Assembly (NCBI RefSeq): GCF_003862485.1
Contig: NZ_RRCM01000001.1
Location: 107,124-171,123 of the forward strand
Length of the DNA: 64,000 nucleotides
Source: Lachnoanaerobaculum orale
Lineage (GTDB): Bacteria; Bacillota; Clostridia; Lachnospirales; Lachnospiraceae
Direction: 5' to 3'
Made by a program: the position numbers and the translations under genes
Part shown: piece after piece, positions 1 to 7,850 of the stretch
Layout: each line of letters starts with the position of its first letter
Numbering within the stretch: the stretch's first letter is position 1
The notes under the pieces: generated by a model
Databases searched by the model: none
The model's input: only the letters and a program-made list of their open reading frames with translations
What the model was told of the DNA's origin: nothing

Positions 1-75
1 GTAATGCAGGTTCTTGAAGCTATTTGGAAGTCTTCAGAGAAAAACGAAGTAATAAAATTTGATGGAGGCCTGTAA
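1..75 (+). CDS. 3' end of an unidentified gene, possibly a Gfo/Idh oxidoreductase (partial)
   Basis: Only the last 24 codons are in the window, ending with TAA at 73-75. The stop overlaps the ATG of the ThuA-like gene by one base, so the two are translationally coupled. The tail (VLEAIWKSSEKNEVIKF) resembles the C-terminal helix of Gfo/Idh/MocA oxidoreductases, which often precede ThuA-like genes, but the piece is too short to be sure. Confidence 0.45.
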   Translation, partial: VMQVLEAIWKSSEKNEVIKFDGGL

Positions 76-806
76 TGCGAGTTGTTGTCTGGGATGAAAG
101 TTTGCATGAAAAAGAGGAAAGAGTACATGATGTTTATCCGAACGGTATTGCTAATGAAATAGCCGACGGAATAAAAAAAGAATTGTCCTTTATGAATGAC
201 TGTGAAATTAAATGTTCAAATTGCGAAATGGATGATTTCGGATTTACTGAAGAGATGTTGGATAACACAGATGTACTTGTTTTTTGGGCACACCGCAGTC
301 ATGATGCTTTTCCTGATGAAATAGTAGAAAGAATATATAACAGAGTAATGAAGGGAATGGGACTGATTGTATTGCATTCGGCTCATTTAAGTAAAGTCTT
401 TAAAAGGCTTATGGGTACAAGTTGTACATTAAAGTATCGTTTTGGAGATTATGCACGTATATGGACCACCACTCCCTCACATCCTATTGCCAAAGGAATA
501 CCTGAATATTTTGATCTGGATGAGGAGGAAATGTATGGGGAATTTTTTGATATACCTAAGCCTGATGATGTGGTTTTCACTACTTGGTTTTCGGGAGGCA
601 ATTTATTTAGAGGTGGTTGCACGTGGCAAAGAGGATATGGAAAGGTTTTTTATTTTCATCCGGGACATGATACAAATTTAGCATATTATAATCAGACGGT
701 TTTGAAGGTGATTAGTAATGCTGTTTTGTGGGCTGCTCCGATAAATGAAAGAAAAGATATTAGATGTGAAGAATATCCAAAAATAAATTTACGTAAAAAT
801 GTATAA
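75..806 (+). CDS. ThuA-like domain protein
   Basis: 243-residue cytoplasmic protein of the ThuA-like family, which has a class I glutamine-amidotransferase-like fold. Family features seen are the N-terminal MRVVVWDES strand, a central LIVLHSAHLSKVFKRLMG segment near residue 101, the HPIAKGIPEYF segment, the EEMYGEFF stretch and HPGHD near residue 195. ThuA proteins act with Gfo/Idh dehydrogenases (for example ThuB) on 3-keto sugars in trehalose and disaccharide use; the exact reaction here is not known. A GGAGG site at 64-68 lies 6 bases before ATG, and the start overlaps the stop of the preceding gene. It probably ends an upstream transcription unit, because a strong promoter follows at 894-922. 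Confidence 0.85.
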   Translation: MRVVVWDESLHEKEERVHDVYPNGIANEIADGIKKELSFMNDCEIKCSNCEMDDFGFTEEMLDNTDVLVFWAHRSHDAFPDEIVERIYNRVMKGMGLIVLHSAHLSKVFKRLMGTSCTLKYRFGDYARIWTTTPSHPIAKGIPEYFDLDEEEMYGEFFDIPKPDDVVFTTWFSGGNLFRGGCTWQRGYGKVFYFHPGHDTNLAYYNQTVLKVISNAVLWAAPINERKDIRCEEYPKINLRKNV

Positions 807-893
807 AATAATTTGTATTTAACGTGATATAAAGGATAAACACCTAAAAATCAAATAATACAAAACAAAAAAGCAAAATAATATATAAAAATA

Positions 894-922
894 TTGACAA
901 ATATAATTAAAAATTATATAAT
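894..922 (+). promoter_or_regulatory. Sigma-A promoter of the sugar operon
   Basis: Perfect consensus boxes: TTGACA at 894-899, a 17-base spacer and TATAAT at 917-922, in the 204-base gap before the first TIM-barrel gene. It should drive the genes from 1011 to 7617. Confidence 0.85.
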
Positions 923-935
923 AAGTCATAAGTTG

Positions 936-965
936 ATACGTATTAGAAATAAGATTTGCGCAAAT
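936..965 (+). promoter_or_regulatory. Candidate LacI-type operators
   Basis: Two perfect palindromes with a central CG lie just downstream of the -10 box: ATACGTAT at 936-943 and ATTTGCGCAAAT at 954-965. LacI-family operators are short palindromes with a central CG, and a LacI-type regulator is encoded at the end of the operon (7851-9905). Their position at or just after the transcription start fits repression by road-block. The assignment to that regulator is an inference. Confidence 0.55.
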
Positions 966-1010
966 AATATGATGTTATAAAAATAAAATTAATATGAATG
1001 GAGAAAATGT

Positions 1011-1823
1011 ATGAGATTAGGGTATATGACAAATGCATTTGGGCCTTTAGTTGGATCAGGAGCGGGAGTAACAAGTGTTAAAGATATCAGATATTTAACA
1101 ATGTGTGATGATTCGGAAGCTATGAAGACAATACGTGACATCGGATTTGAATATATCGAGGTGCTTGACGGAAATTTAACCAAGTATGCAGATAATATTG
1201 ACGAACTCAAAGAGATGATGAAAAATGCAGATGTACATATGATGAGCGTGTGTATAGGTGCCAATTTTATTTATAAAGATGCTTTGGAAGATGAGATGGC
1301 TCATGTTGAAGAAGTTTGTAAGGCGGCTAAGGAAGCAGGAGTTACTTATTTGGTAATTTGTGGAGGGGCAATAAGAACAGGTGGAATAAGACCGGGAGAT
1401 ACAAAGCTTTTAGCTGAAGGACTTGATGAATTGGAGAAAATAACCGACAAATATGGCTTGGTTGCAGCTTTCCACCCACATCTTGGATCAATTGCTGAGA
1501 GTCCAAAGGAGATAGATGAGCTTTTTGCATATTCAAATATTAAGGTTTGCCCGGATGTTGCACATCTCCTTGCAGGAGGATATGATCCGATTGAGTTTAT
1601 TAAGAAATACTACGACAGAATTGCATTGATACATTTAAAAGACCTTAATGATGAGGGATTTGCACCGCTTGGAACAGGAAGAGTTGATTTGGACGGAGTG
1701 ATTTCATATGTTAAATCAAGAGGTTATGACGGTGATTGGCTTGTAGAAGTGGACGGATATGCAGGTGATGCAAAGGAAGCTTGTAGAATCTCATATGAGT
1801 TTTTAAAGGGTAAACTTGTATAA
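1011..1823 (+). CDS. Sugar phosphate isomerase/epimerase family TIM-barrel protein
   Basis: 270 residues of the xylose-isomerase-like TIM-barrel family (AP endonuclease 2 superfamily), which includes IolE, IolI, hydroxypyruvate isomerases and 3-keto-glycoside epimerases or lyases. Likely metal ligands are H155 in FHPHLG, D182 and H185 in CPDVAHL, H208 in ALIHLKD and E246 in VEVDGY. GGAG at 1000-1003 is 7 bases from the ATG. It is the first gene behind the promoter and operator site and lies 34 bases before the lipoprotein gene. The substrate cannot be told from sequence; context suggests a sugar or keto-sugar imported by the adjacent ABC system. Confidence 0.85.
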   Translation: MRLGYMTNAFGPLVGSGAGVTSVKDIRYLTMCDDSEAMKTIRDIGFEYIEVLDGNLTKYADNIDELKEMMKNADVHMMSVCIGANFIYKDALEDEMAHVEEVCKAAKEAGVTYLVICGGAIRTGGIRPGDTKLLAEGLDELEKITDKYGLVAAFHPHLGSIAESPKEIDELFAYSNIKVCPDVAHLLAGGYDPIEFIKKYYDRIALIHLKDLNDEGFAPLGTGRVDLDGVISYVKSRGYDGDWLVEVDGYAGDAKEACRISYEFLKGKLV

Positions 1824-1857
1824 AATAATATTAAGAAAAAGAATTAGGGAGAAAAAA

Positions 1858-3027
1858 ATGAGAATTAAAGCGTTGGCAGCAATAGCACTTGCAGCAATGG
1901 TTATAAATGCAACAGGATGTGCACAAAACGGAGATAGCGGTAAGACTGAATCAGGTCAGTCAGCAGCGGAGCAGACAGTTAAAGAAGATAACTCTACAGG
2001 AAATACTCAAAGTTCAGGTGAAGAGGATCAAATATTGACAAAGGGACCTCATGGAGAGCAGGGAGTTAATGCCGATACTATCACTTTGAGCGATGAGCAG
2101 AAGAATGCAATAAAGGAAGGAAAATTCAAAGTTGCACTTTGTATGCATTATGGCGGAAATGACTGGGCAACAGCACAAATAAATGCGATTAAGGATACTT
2201 GTGCAGAGCTAAATATGGAAGTTGTAGCAGTAACAGATGCCAATTTTTCAGCTGAAAAGCAGGTTTCAGATATAGAAACTGTAATGGCATTAAAGCCTGA
2301 TGCAATAATTTCAATACCTACCGATATTACAGCTACAGCGGATGCTTATAAGAGAGCTATAGATTCAGGAATTAAAGTTGTTTTTATGGATAATGCTATG
2401 AAAGATATGGAAGGTGGAAAAGATTATGTATCTTGTGTATCTGCAGACAGTTATGGAAATGGAGTTGCTGCTGCCAGATTGCTTGGTGAGAAGTTGAACG
2501 GTAAGGGAAAAGTCGGAATGGTATATTACGATGCGGATTTCTTTGTTACCAACCAGAGAGATGCAGGTTTTAGAGATACTTTGAAGAAAGAATTTCCGGA
2601 TATTGAGATAGTTGCCGAGCAGGGATTTACAGATGAGAATGGTTGTAACGAGCAGGCAGATGCCATATTAACTCAGTTCCCTGATATTGACGGTATTTAT
2701 GCTTCATGGGATATACCTATGGAAGGAATACTTTCATCTGTAAGAGCTGCAGGAAAGGAAGGAAAGATTGCGTTAGTTGCAATTGACCTTGGTAATAACA
2801 TTGCACTTGAAATTGCAAAAGGCACAGTAGTGGGTGTAGGAGCACAGATGCCTTATGATCAGGGTGTTGCAGAGACTAAACTGGCTGCATTGTCATTGAT
2901 AGGTGAAAGCACACCGGCATATGTTGTATGTCCTGCAATGAAGGTAGACAAAGAGAATGTACTTGATGCATATAAGGCTGTTTACCATGTAGACGCTCCA
3001 AGCTGGCTTTTAGAAGCTGATAAGTAA
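1858..3027 (+). CDS. Sugar ABC transporter substrate-binding lipoprotein
   Basis: 389 residues from the ATG at 1858, chosen because AGGGAG stands just upstream and the signal peptide then begins MRIKALAAIALAA; a longer reading from 1816 would add charged residues before it. The lipobox is NATGC with lipidated Cys21, so the protein is anchored outside the membrane. A Ser/Thr/Glu-rich linker runs to about residue 60, followed by a type I periplasmic-binding fold of the ribose/galactose type (Peripla_BP_4). The mature domain is clearly homologous to the C-terminal half of the LacI-type regulator at 7851-9905; shared blocks include TNQRD, PDIDGIYASW versus PEIDGIYVSW, and DYVSC versus GYVSC. First component of the importer, with the ATPase and permease next. 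Confidence 0.93.
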   Translation: MRIKALAAIALAAMVINATGCAQNGDSGKTESGQSAAEQTVKEDNSTGNTQSSGEEDQILTKGPHGEQGVNADTITLSDEQKNAIKEGKFKVALCMHYGGNDWATAQINAIKDTCAELNMEVVAVTDANFSAEKQVSDIETVMALKPDAIISIPTDITATADAYKRAIDSGIKVVFMDNAMKDMEGGKDYVSCVSADSYGNGVAAARLLGEKLNGKGKVGMVYYDADFFVTNQRDAGFRDTLKKEFPDIEIVAEQGFTDENGCNEQADAILTQFPDIDGIYASWDIPMEGILSSVRAAGKEGKIALVAIDLGNNIALEIAKGTVVGVGAQMPYDQGVAETKLAALSLIGESTPAYVVCPAMKVDKENVLDAYKAVYHVDAPSWLLEADK

Positions 3028-3066
3028 AAATACGATAAGTACCTGATTTAATTTTAAGGGGATATA

Positions 3067-4572
3067 ATGGAAAACACAGTATTAAAGATGGAAGGTATCT
3101 GCAAATCATTTGGCGATGCTAAAGTACTTAAGAATGTGCAATTTGAATTAAAACATGGAGAAGTTCATGCACTTGCGGGAGGTAACGGTGCAGGCAAATC
3201 CACATTGATGAAGATAATGACAGGAGTATATACGCATGATGAGGGAAAGATTTTCATTGATGGGAAAGAGACTGTAATTGAAAAACCTCTGGATGCTAAA
3301 GAGCAGGGTATCGCAATGATCTTCCAGGAACTTTCACTTGTACAAACAATGACGGTTGCAGAGAACATTTTCCTTGGTACGGAAATTGTTAAAAACGGTG
3401 TCAGAGATGTTAAAAAGATGAATGAAAAGACAAGTCAGATTTTGCATCGTCTTGGAATGGACATCTCTCCATCAACTGTTGTGTCTGAATTAAGTGTAGG
3501 AATGAGTCAGATGGTTGAAATTGCAAAAGCAGTTTCAAAAGATGCTAAAATTCTTGTTTTTGACGAACCGACAGCTGCACTTTCAGATTCAGAAACAAAA
3601 CGTTTATTTGAGATAATAACGCAGCTGAAAAATGAAGGGGTTTCGATGGTATATATATCCCATCGTATGAATGAGATTTTAAGTATATGTGACAGTATTA
3701 CAATTCTTAAGGATGGTGAGTATGTAACCACCCAGAATATAAAGGACATGACATTAGATAAAATAGTGTCTTATATGATGGGAGGAACTTCCGGAAAAGG
3801 TCATAAGTTTGAGTGGGTCGAAAGAAAACATGATGAAAATGCTAAAGATGTACTGAAGGTAGATCATTTAAAAATAAACGAGAAAATAAATGATATTTCA
3901 TTTTCATTAAAGCATGGTGAAATCGTCGGTTTTGCAGGATTGATGGGAAGTGGTAGAACAGAGATTCTTGAGTGTTTATTTGGATTGAGGAAGAAAGAAG
4001 GCGGAACGGTAATACTTGATGATAAGGAAGTTCATATAAAAAATCCTACTGAGGCTATAAAGAACGGACTTGCTTTTATTCCGGAAGACAGGAGAAAAGA
4101 GGGACTTGTATTGATGCATTCAATAAAAGACAATGCAGTACTCCCTATTTTGGATAGATTAAGTATTAAAGGAATATTTAATGATGATAAGAAGGAGCGT
4201 GCTCTTGTCGGAGAAAATATTAAAAAATTTGGAGTTAAGGCAGAGCATATTGATCAGGAAATAGGTCTTTTGTCAGGTGGGAACCAGCAAAAAATAGTTA
4301 TTGCTAAGTGGATGAATACTTGCCCTAAAGTGATTATGCTTGATGAACCTACCGCCGGAGTGGATATAGGTGCAAAAGGAGAAATACTTGAAATAGTAAG
4401 AAGTTTTGCGGATCAGGGTTGTGGAGTTCTCTTCGTGTCTTCTGAGCTTACGGAGATGATGGCAATATGTGATCGAATCATTGTACTATTTGATGGTCGA
4501 ATTACAGGAATGATAAGTCGAAAAGATATTAAATTAGAGGAGGAGTTACAGAATGCAATCCAAATGTCATAA
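3067..4572 (+). CDS. Sugar ABC transporter ATP-binding protein (RbsA/MglA type)
   Basis: 501 residues with two fused ATPase domains, the usual form for ribose/galactose-type importers. The first has Walker A GGNGAGKST at residues 38-46, signature LSVGMSQM near 139 and Walker B ILVFDEPTAAL. The second has the divergent GLMGSGRTEIL loop typical of RbsA, signature LSGGNQQK near 402 and VIMLDEPTAGVD. An AGGGGATATA ribosome site precedes the ATG. It overlaps the permease gene by 20 bases, so expression is coupled. It energises uptake of the ligand bound by the lipoprotein at 1858. Confidence 0.95.
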   Translation: MENTVLKMEGICKSFGDAKVLKNVQFELKHGEVHALAGGNGAGKSTLMKIMTGVYTHDEGKIFIDGKETVIEKPLDAKEQGIAMIFQELSLVQTMTVAENIFLGTEIVKNGVRDVKKMNEKTSQILHRLGMDISPSTVVSELSVGMSQMVEIAKAVSKDAKILVFDEPTAALSDSETKRLFEIITQLKNEGVSMVYISHRMNEILSICDSITILKDGEYVTTQNIKDMTLDKIVSYMMGGTSGKGHKFEWVERKHDENAKDVLKVDHLKINEKINDISFSLKHGEIVGFAGLMGSGRTEILECLFGLRKKEGGTVILDDKEVHIKNPTEAIKNGLAFIPEDRRKEGLVLMHSIKDNAVLPILDRLSIKGIFNDDKKERALVGENIKKFGVKAEHIDQEIGLLSGGNQQKIVIAKWMNTCPKVIMLDEPTAGVDIGAKGEILEIVRSFADQGCGVLFVSSELTEMMAICDRIIVLFDGRITGMISRKDIKLEEELQNAIQMS

Positions 4573-5512
4573 AAAGTTGGAATTGAGTAAATTTACTGTA
4601 TACATTGTACTTGGTATAGTATTTATATTTTTCTCAATTGCCTTAAACGGTAAGGGATTCATAGCTTCGGGAAACTTATTGAACATATTAAGACAGACAG
4701 CAATGGTATCTGTTATGGCCGTTGCCGGAGTATTTGTTCTCGGAGCGGGACAAATAGATTTGACGGTAGGTTCAACAGCTGCAATGAGTGCGATGTTTTC
4801 AGCCCTGGTTCTACAAGCTACAAATAATATGTTACTTGCTATTTTAGCATCTATATTATTTGGAATATTTGTAGGATTTATAAATGGCTTACTTGTAACA
4901 AAGCTTAAATTGCCATCATTCTTAGCCACACTTGGTATGATGCAGATGATTCGCGGAATGGCTATGTGGATAACCAATACCGCTGCCGTACCTATCAAAA
5001 ACCAAACTTTCAATACAATTTTTGGAACAGGTTATATTGGTGGTGTATCAGTTTTAATTTTGTGGACAATTGTTTTCTACATTATAGGATTTGTATTATT
5101 TAATAAGACAAGATTTGGACGTCATGCACTTGCGACAGGAGGAAATGAACTCGCAGCAAAATATTCAGGTTTAAAAACTGAAAAAATAAAAATGATAATT
5201 TTTATGATGTCAGGAGCGTTTGCAGCATTTGCAGGAATAATGTATGCAGGAAGAATGCAATCAGGTCGATATTCATTTGGAGACGGAGATGAAATGTCGG
5301 TAATCGCATCTGTAGTACTTGGAGGTGCTGCAATGTCCGGAGGAACCGGATCTATGATAGGAGCACTTGCAGGTTCTCTATTGATGGGAATGATTAACAA
5401 TGCTTTGATCTTAGCCGGTCTTTCATCCGCTCAGCAGAAAATTGTAAATGGAGCAATTATTATTTTCGCGGTAGCTTTAAGTAATATTGTTCAAAATAAA
5501 AAAAGGAAATAG
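4553..5512 (+). CDS. Sugar ABC transporter permease (RbsC type)
   Basis: 319-residue integral membrane protein of the BPD_transp_2 family, with about eight to ten hydrophobic segments. Family landmarks are VLGAGQIDLTVGSTAA near residue 65, TRFGRHALATGGNELAAKYSG near 190 and the C-terminal GGAAMSGGTGSMIGALAG. It starts inside the ATPase gene with GAGGAGG just upstream of ATG. Only one permease gene is present, as expected for a homodimeric ribose-type channel. Confidence 0.93.
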   Translation: MQSKCHKKLELSKFTVYIVLGIVFIFFSIALNGKGFIASGNLLNILRQTAMVSVMAVAGVFVLGAGQIDLTVGSTAAMSAMFSALVLQATNNMLLAILASILFGIFVGFINGLLVTKLKLPSFLATLGMMQMIRGMAMWITNTAAVPIKNQTFNTIFGTGYIGGVSVLILWTIVFYIIGFVLFNKTRFGRHALATGGNELAAKYSGLKTEKIKMIIFMMSGAFAAFAGIMYAGRMQSGRYSFGDGDEMSVIASVVLGGAAMSGGTGSMIGALAGSLLMGMINNALILAGLSSAQQKIVNGAIIIFAVALSNIVQNKKRK

Positions 5513-5530
5513 ATTTAGGAGGTAAAAACC

Positions 5531-6706
5531 ATGAAGAAAATGGGAATTGGAGTTGTAGGAGCAGGATTTATGGGAAAAGCACATTGTGTTGCACTTTCCA
5601 ATATGCCGAAATTATTTACTGATGCACCTTATGTACCGGTATTCAAAACTGTATGTGATATAGTGCCTGAGATTGCAGAGGATTTTAAGGAGCGTTTTTC
5701 TTTTGAAAAGGCATGTACAAACTATATGGATGTAGTAAATGATCCTGAAATTGACATTGTATGTGTATGTACTCCAAATGATTCACATGCTGAAATCTCA
5801 ATAGCTGCACTTAAGGCAGGAAAGCATGTTATTTGTGAGAAACCGATTGCAACAAAGACAGAAGATGCAAAGGCTATGGCTGAGGCTGCAGAGGAAGCGG
5901 CAAAGAAGGGCATTGTATCTATGTGCGGATATCAGTATAGAAGAGTTCCTGCAATTGATGAAGCTAAAAAGATTATTGAAAGCGGAAGACTGGGAGAAAT
6001 CACAAATGTACGTGCACAGTATCTACAGAGCTGGTCTGCAGATCCAAGATCTCCATTGTCATGGCGTTTTGTAAAGGAAACAGCAGGTGCAGGTACACTT
6101 GGCGACATCTTTACACATGCACTTGATATTGCACAGTACCTTGCAGGTAATGTAACAGATGTAGTATCAATGGTAAAGACATACATAAAGGAGCGTCCGG
6201 TTCAGGAAGGCGGAGTAGACCTTTTAGGAACAGTAAAGCTTGGTGATGATGCAAAGAAGCAGGTTGTAGATGTTGATGATGAGGTATCAATACTTTGCAA
6301 CTTTGACAGCGGTGCAATCGGTAGCGTAGAAGCTACAAGAATGGCTTGGGGACGTAATAACTACCTTACAGTTGAGGTTCACGGAACAAAGGGTTCACTT
6401 ACATGGAACTATGAGCGTTTGAATGAGCTTGAAGTATGCTACGGTATGGAAGATAATGACGGGGAGAGAGGATTTAGAAAGATATATACAGGTCCTGCAA
6501 ACCCACATGGTGATGTAACTTGGAATATACCTGGAATGAACATTGGTTACGGTGAATTAAAGGCAATTGAAGCATATGAGTTTGCAAAGGCAGTTGTAGG
6601 AGGATATCAGCCAACTACAAACTTTAAAGTAGGATATCAGCTTGACAGAGTTTGTGAGGCGGTTCTTGAATCAAATGAGAAGAAAGCTTGGGTACAGGTT
6701 AAATGA
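5531..6706 (+). CDS. Gfo/Idh/MocA family NAD(P)-dependent oxidoreductase
   Basis: 391 residues. The N-terminal Rossmann domain has GVVGAGFMGKAH (residues 7-18) and the EKP motif (CEKPIATK, near 103) characteristic of the family, followed by the C-terminal alpha/beta substrate domain with GTLGDIFTHALDIAQYLAG. Family members oxidise sugar hydroxyls, for example at C2 of inositol or C3 of glucosides. AGGAGG stands directly before the start region. Its stop overlaps the next gene's ATG (ATGA at 6703-6706), which links it to the second TIM-barrel enzyme. This pairing of dehydrogenase and epimerase/lyase is what is seen in 3-keto-glycoside pathways. Confidence 0.92.
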   Translation: MKKMGIGVVGAGFMGKAHCVALSNMPKLFTDAPYVPVFKTVCDIVPEIAEDFKERFSFEKACTNYMDVVNDPEIDIVCVCTPNDSHAEISIAALKAGKHVICEKPIATKTEDAKAMAEAAEEAAKKGIVSMCGYQYRRVPAIDEAKKIIESGRLGEITNVRAQYLQSWSADPRSPLSWRFVKETAGAGTLGDIFTHALDIAQYLAGNVTDVVSMVKTYIKERPVQEGGVDLLGTVKLGDDAKKQVVDVDDEVSILCNFDSGAIGSVEATRMAWGRNNYLTVEVHGTKGSLTWNYERLNELEVCYGMEDNDGERGFRKIYTGPANPHGDVTWNIPGMNIGYGELKAIEAYEFAKAVVGGYQPTTNFKVGYQLDRVCEAVLESNEKKAWVQVK

Positions 6707-7617
6707 AAATAGGTTTTGTAAGTGCTATACTCGATAAAAGCGATTTCGAGGAAATGATTAGTGTAGCATCTGATTTGGGATACAAATGTGTCGAAGTAGC
6801 CTGCTGGCCTAAAGGAAAAGCAGAAAGAAGATATGCCGGTGTAAGTCATATTGATGTAGAAAATAATGATGACTCCTATGTATCATATATACAGAATTTT
6901 TGTAAAGATAAGGGAGTGGAAATTTCATCTCTGGCATATTACCCTAATCCTTTAGATGGAGACTTGGAGAAGAGAACTGCAGCTGTAGAGCATTTAAAGA
7001 AAGTAATACAGTTTAGTGCTAAACTTGGTGTTAATATGGTCACAACCTTTATAGGAAGAGATCAGAGCAAAAGAGTTGAAGAGAATCTGGAACTTGTAAA
7101 GGAAGTATGGCCACCTATCATTAAGCTCGCTGAAGAATGTGGAGTAAAAGTGGCAATCGAGAACTGTCCTATGCTGTTTGGTCCGGACCAGTGGCCGGGA
7201 GGGCAGAACCTGATGACAACACCGTCTATCTGGAAAAAAGTCTTCGATATTCTTCCAAGTGATAACCTAGGAATAAACTATGATCCGTCTCATTTTGTAT
7301 GGCAAATGATAGACTATATAAAGCCGATTTATGAATTTAAGGATAAAATTTTCCACGTTCATTTTAAGGATATAAAGCTCTATCGCGACAAATTAGATCA
7401 GGTGGGTGTAATGGCGTATCCATTGGAGTACATGTCACCTAAAATACCGGGTTATGGAGATGTTGATTGGGGAAAATATGTATCTGCATTAACTGATATC
7501 GGTTATGACGGATATACTTGTATAGAAGTGGAAGACAAATATTTTGAAGGATCAAAGGAAAAAGTTATTGATTCATTGAAGCTTTCAAAACAGTATATGA
7601 CAAATTTTGTAATCTAA
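6703..7617 (+). CDS. Sugar phosphate isomerase/epimerase family TIM-barrel protein (second copy)
   Basis: 304 residues, same superfamily as the protein at 1011 but clearly a different subgroup. Likely metal ligands are E152 in VAIENCPM, D194 and H197 in YDPSHFVW, H218 or H220 in FHVHFKDI and E273 or so in CIEVEDKYF. It is translationally coupled to the oxidoreductase by an ATGA overlap and is followed by the operon terminator. It could be an epimerase, an isomerase or a 3-keto-glycoside lyase; the sequence alone does not decide. Confidence 0.87.
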   Translation: MKIGFVSAILDKSDFEEMISVASDLGYKCVEVACWPKGKAERRYAGVSHIDVENNDDSYVSYIQNFCKDKGVEISSLAYYPNPLDGDLEKRTAAVEHLKKVIQFSAKLGVNMVTTFIGRDQSKRVEENLELVKEVWPPIIKLAEECGVKVAIENCPMLFGPDQWPGGQNLMTTPSIWKKVFDILPSDNLGINYDPSHFVWQMIDYIKPIYEFKDKIFHVHFKDIKLYRDKLDQVGVMAYPLEYMSPKIPGYGDVDWGKYVSALTDIGYDGYTCIEVEDKYFEGSKEKVIDSLKLSKQYMTNFVI

Positions 7618-7655
7618 ATTTATGCAAAGAATAAATTGATTTAATTAAAGATAGT

Positions 7656-7690
7656 AAGGCACTGATTCTATACGTTTCAGTGCCTTTTTT
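7656..7690 (+). terminator. Rho-independent terminator of the sugar operon
   Basis: Ten-base-pair stem, AAGGCACTGA (7656-7665) with TCAGTGCCTT (7677-7686), then a T-run to 7690. It follows the last catabolic gene by about 40 bases. Confidence 0.9.
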
Positions 7691-7772
7691 ACAGAACTGT
7701 TATAAAGATGGGGTAAACCTTAGTAGAAATCTAAAGGCTTGAATGCTATAATGAGTAAAATTAGATTTTATA

Positions 7773-7801
7773 TTGACATACAGATTAAAACTATATTTAT
7801 T
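7773..7801 (+). promoter_or_regulatory. Probable promoter of the LacI-type regulator
   Basis: TTGACA at 7773-7778, 17-base spacer and TTTATT at 7796-7801. The -10 box is weak. No copy of the ATTTGCGCAAAT palindrome is visible here, so autoregulation through that site is not indicated. Confidence 0.45.
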
Positions 7802-7850
7802 AAAGCCGAGAATTACAAAAGTATAAAAATATTTTAAAATAGGAGAAGAG

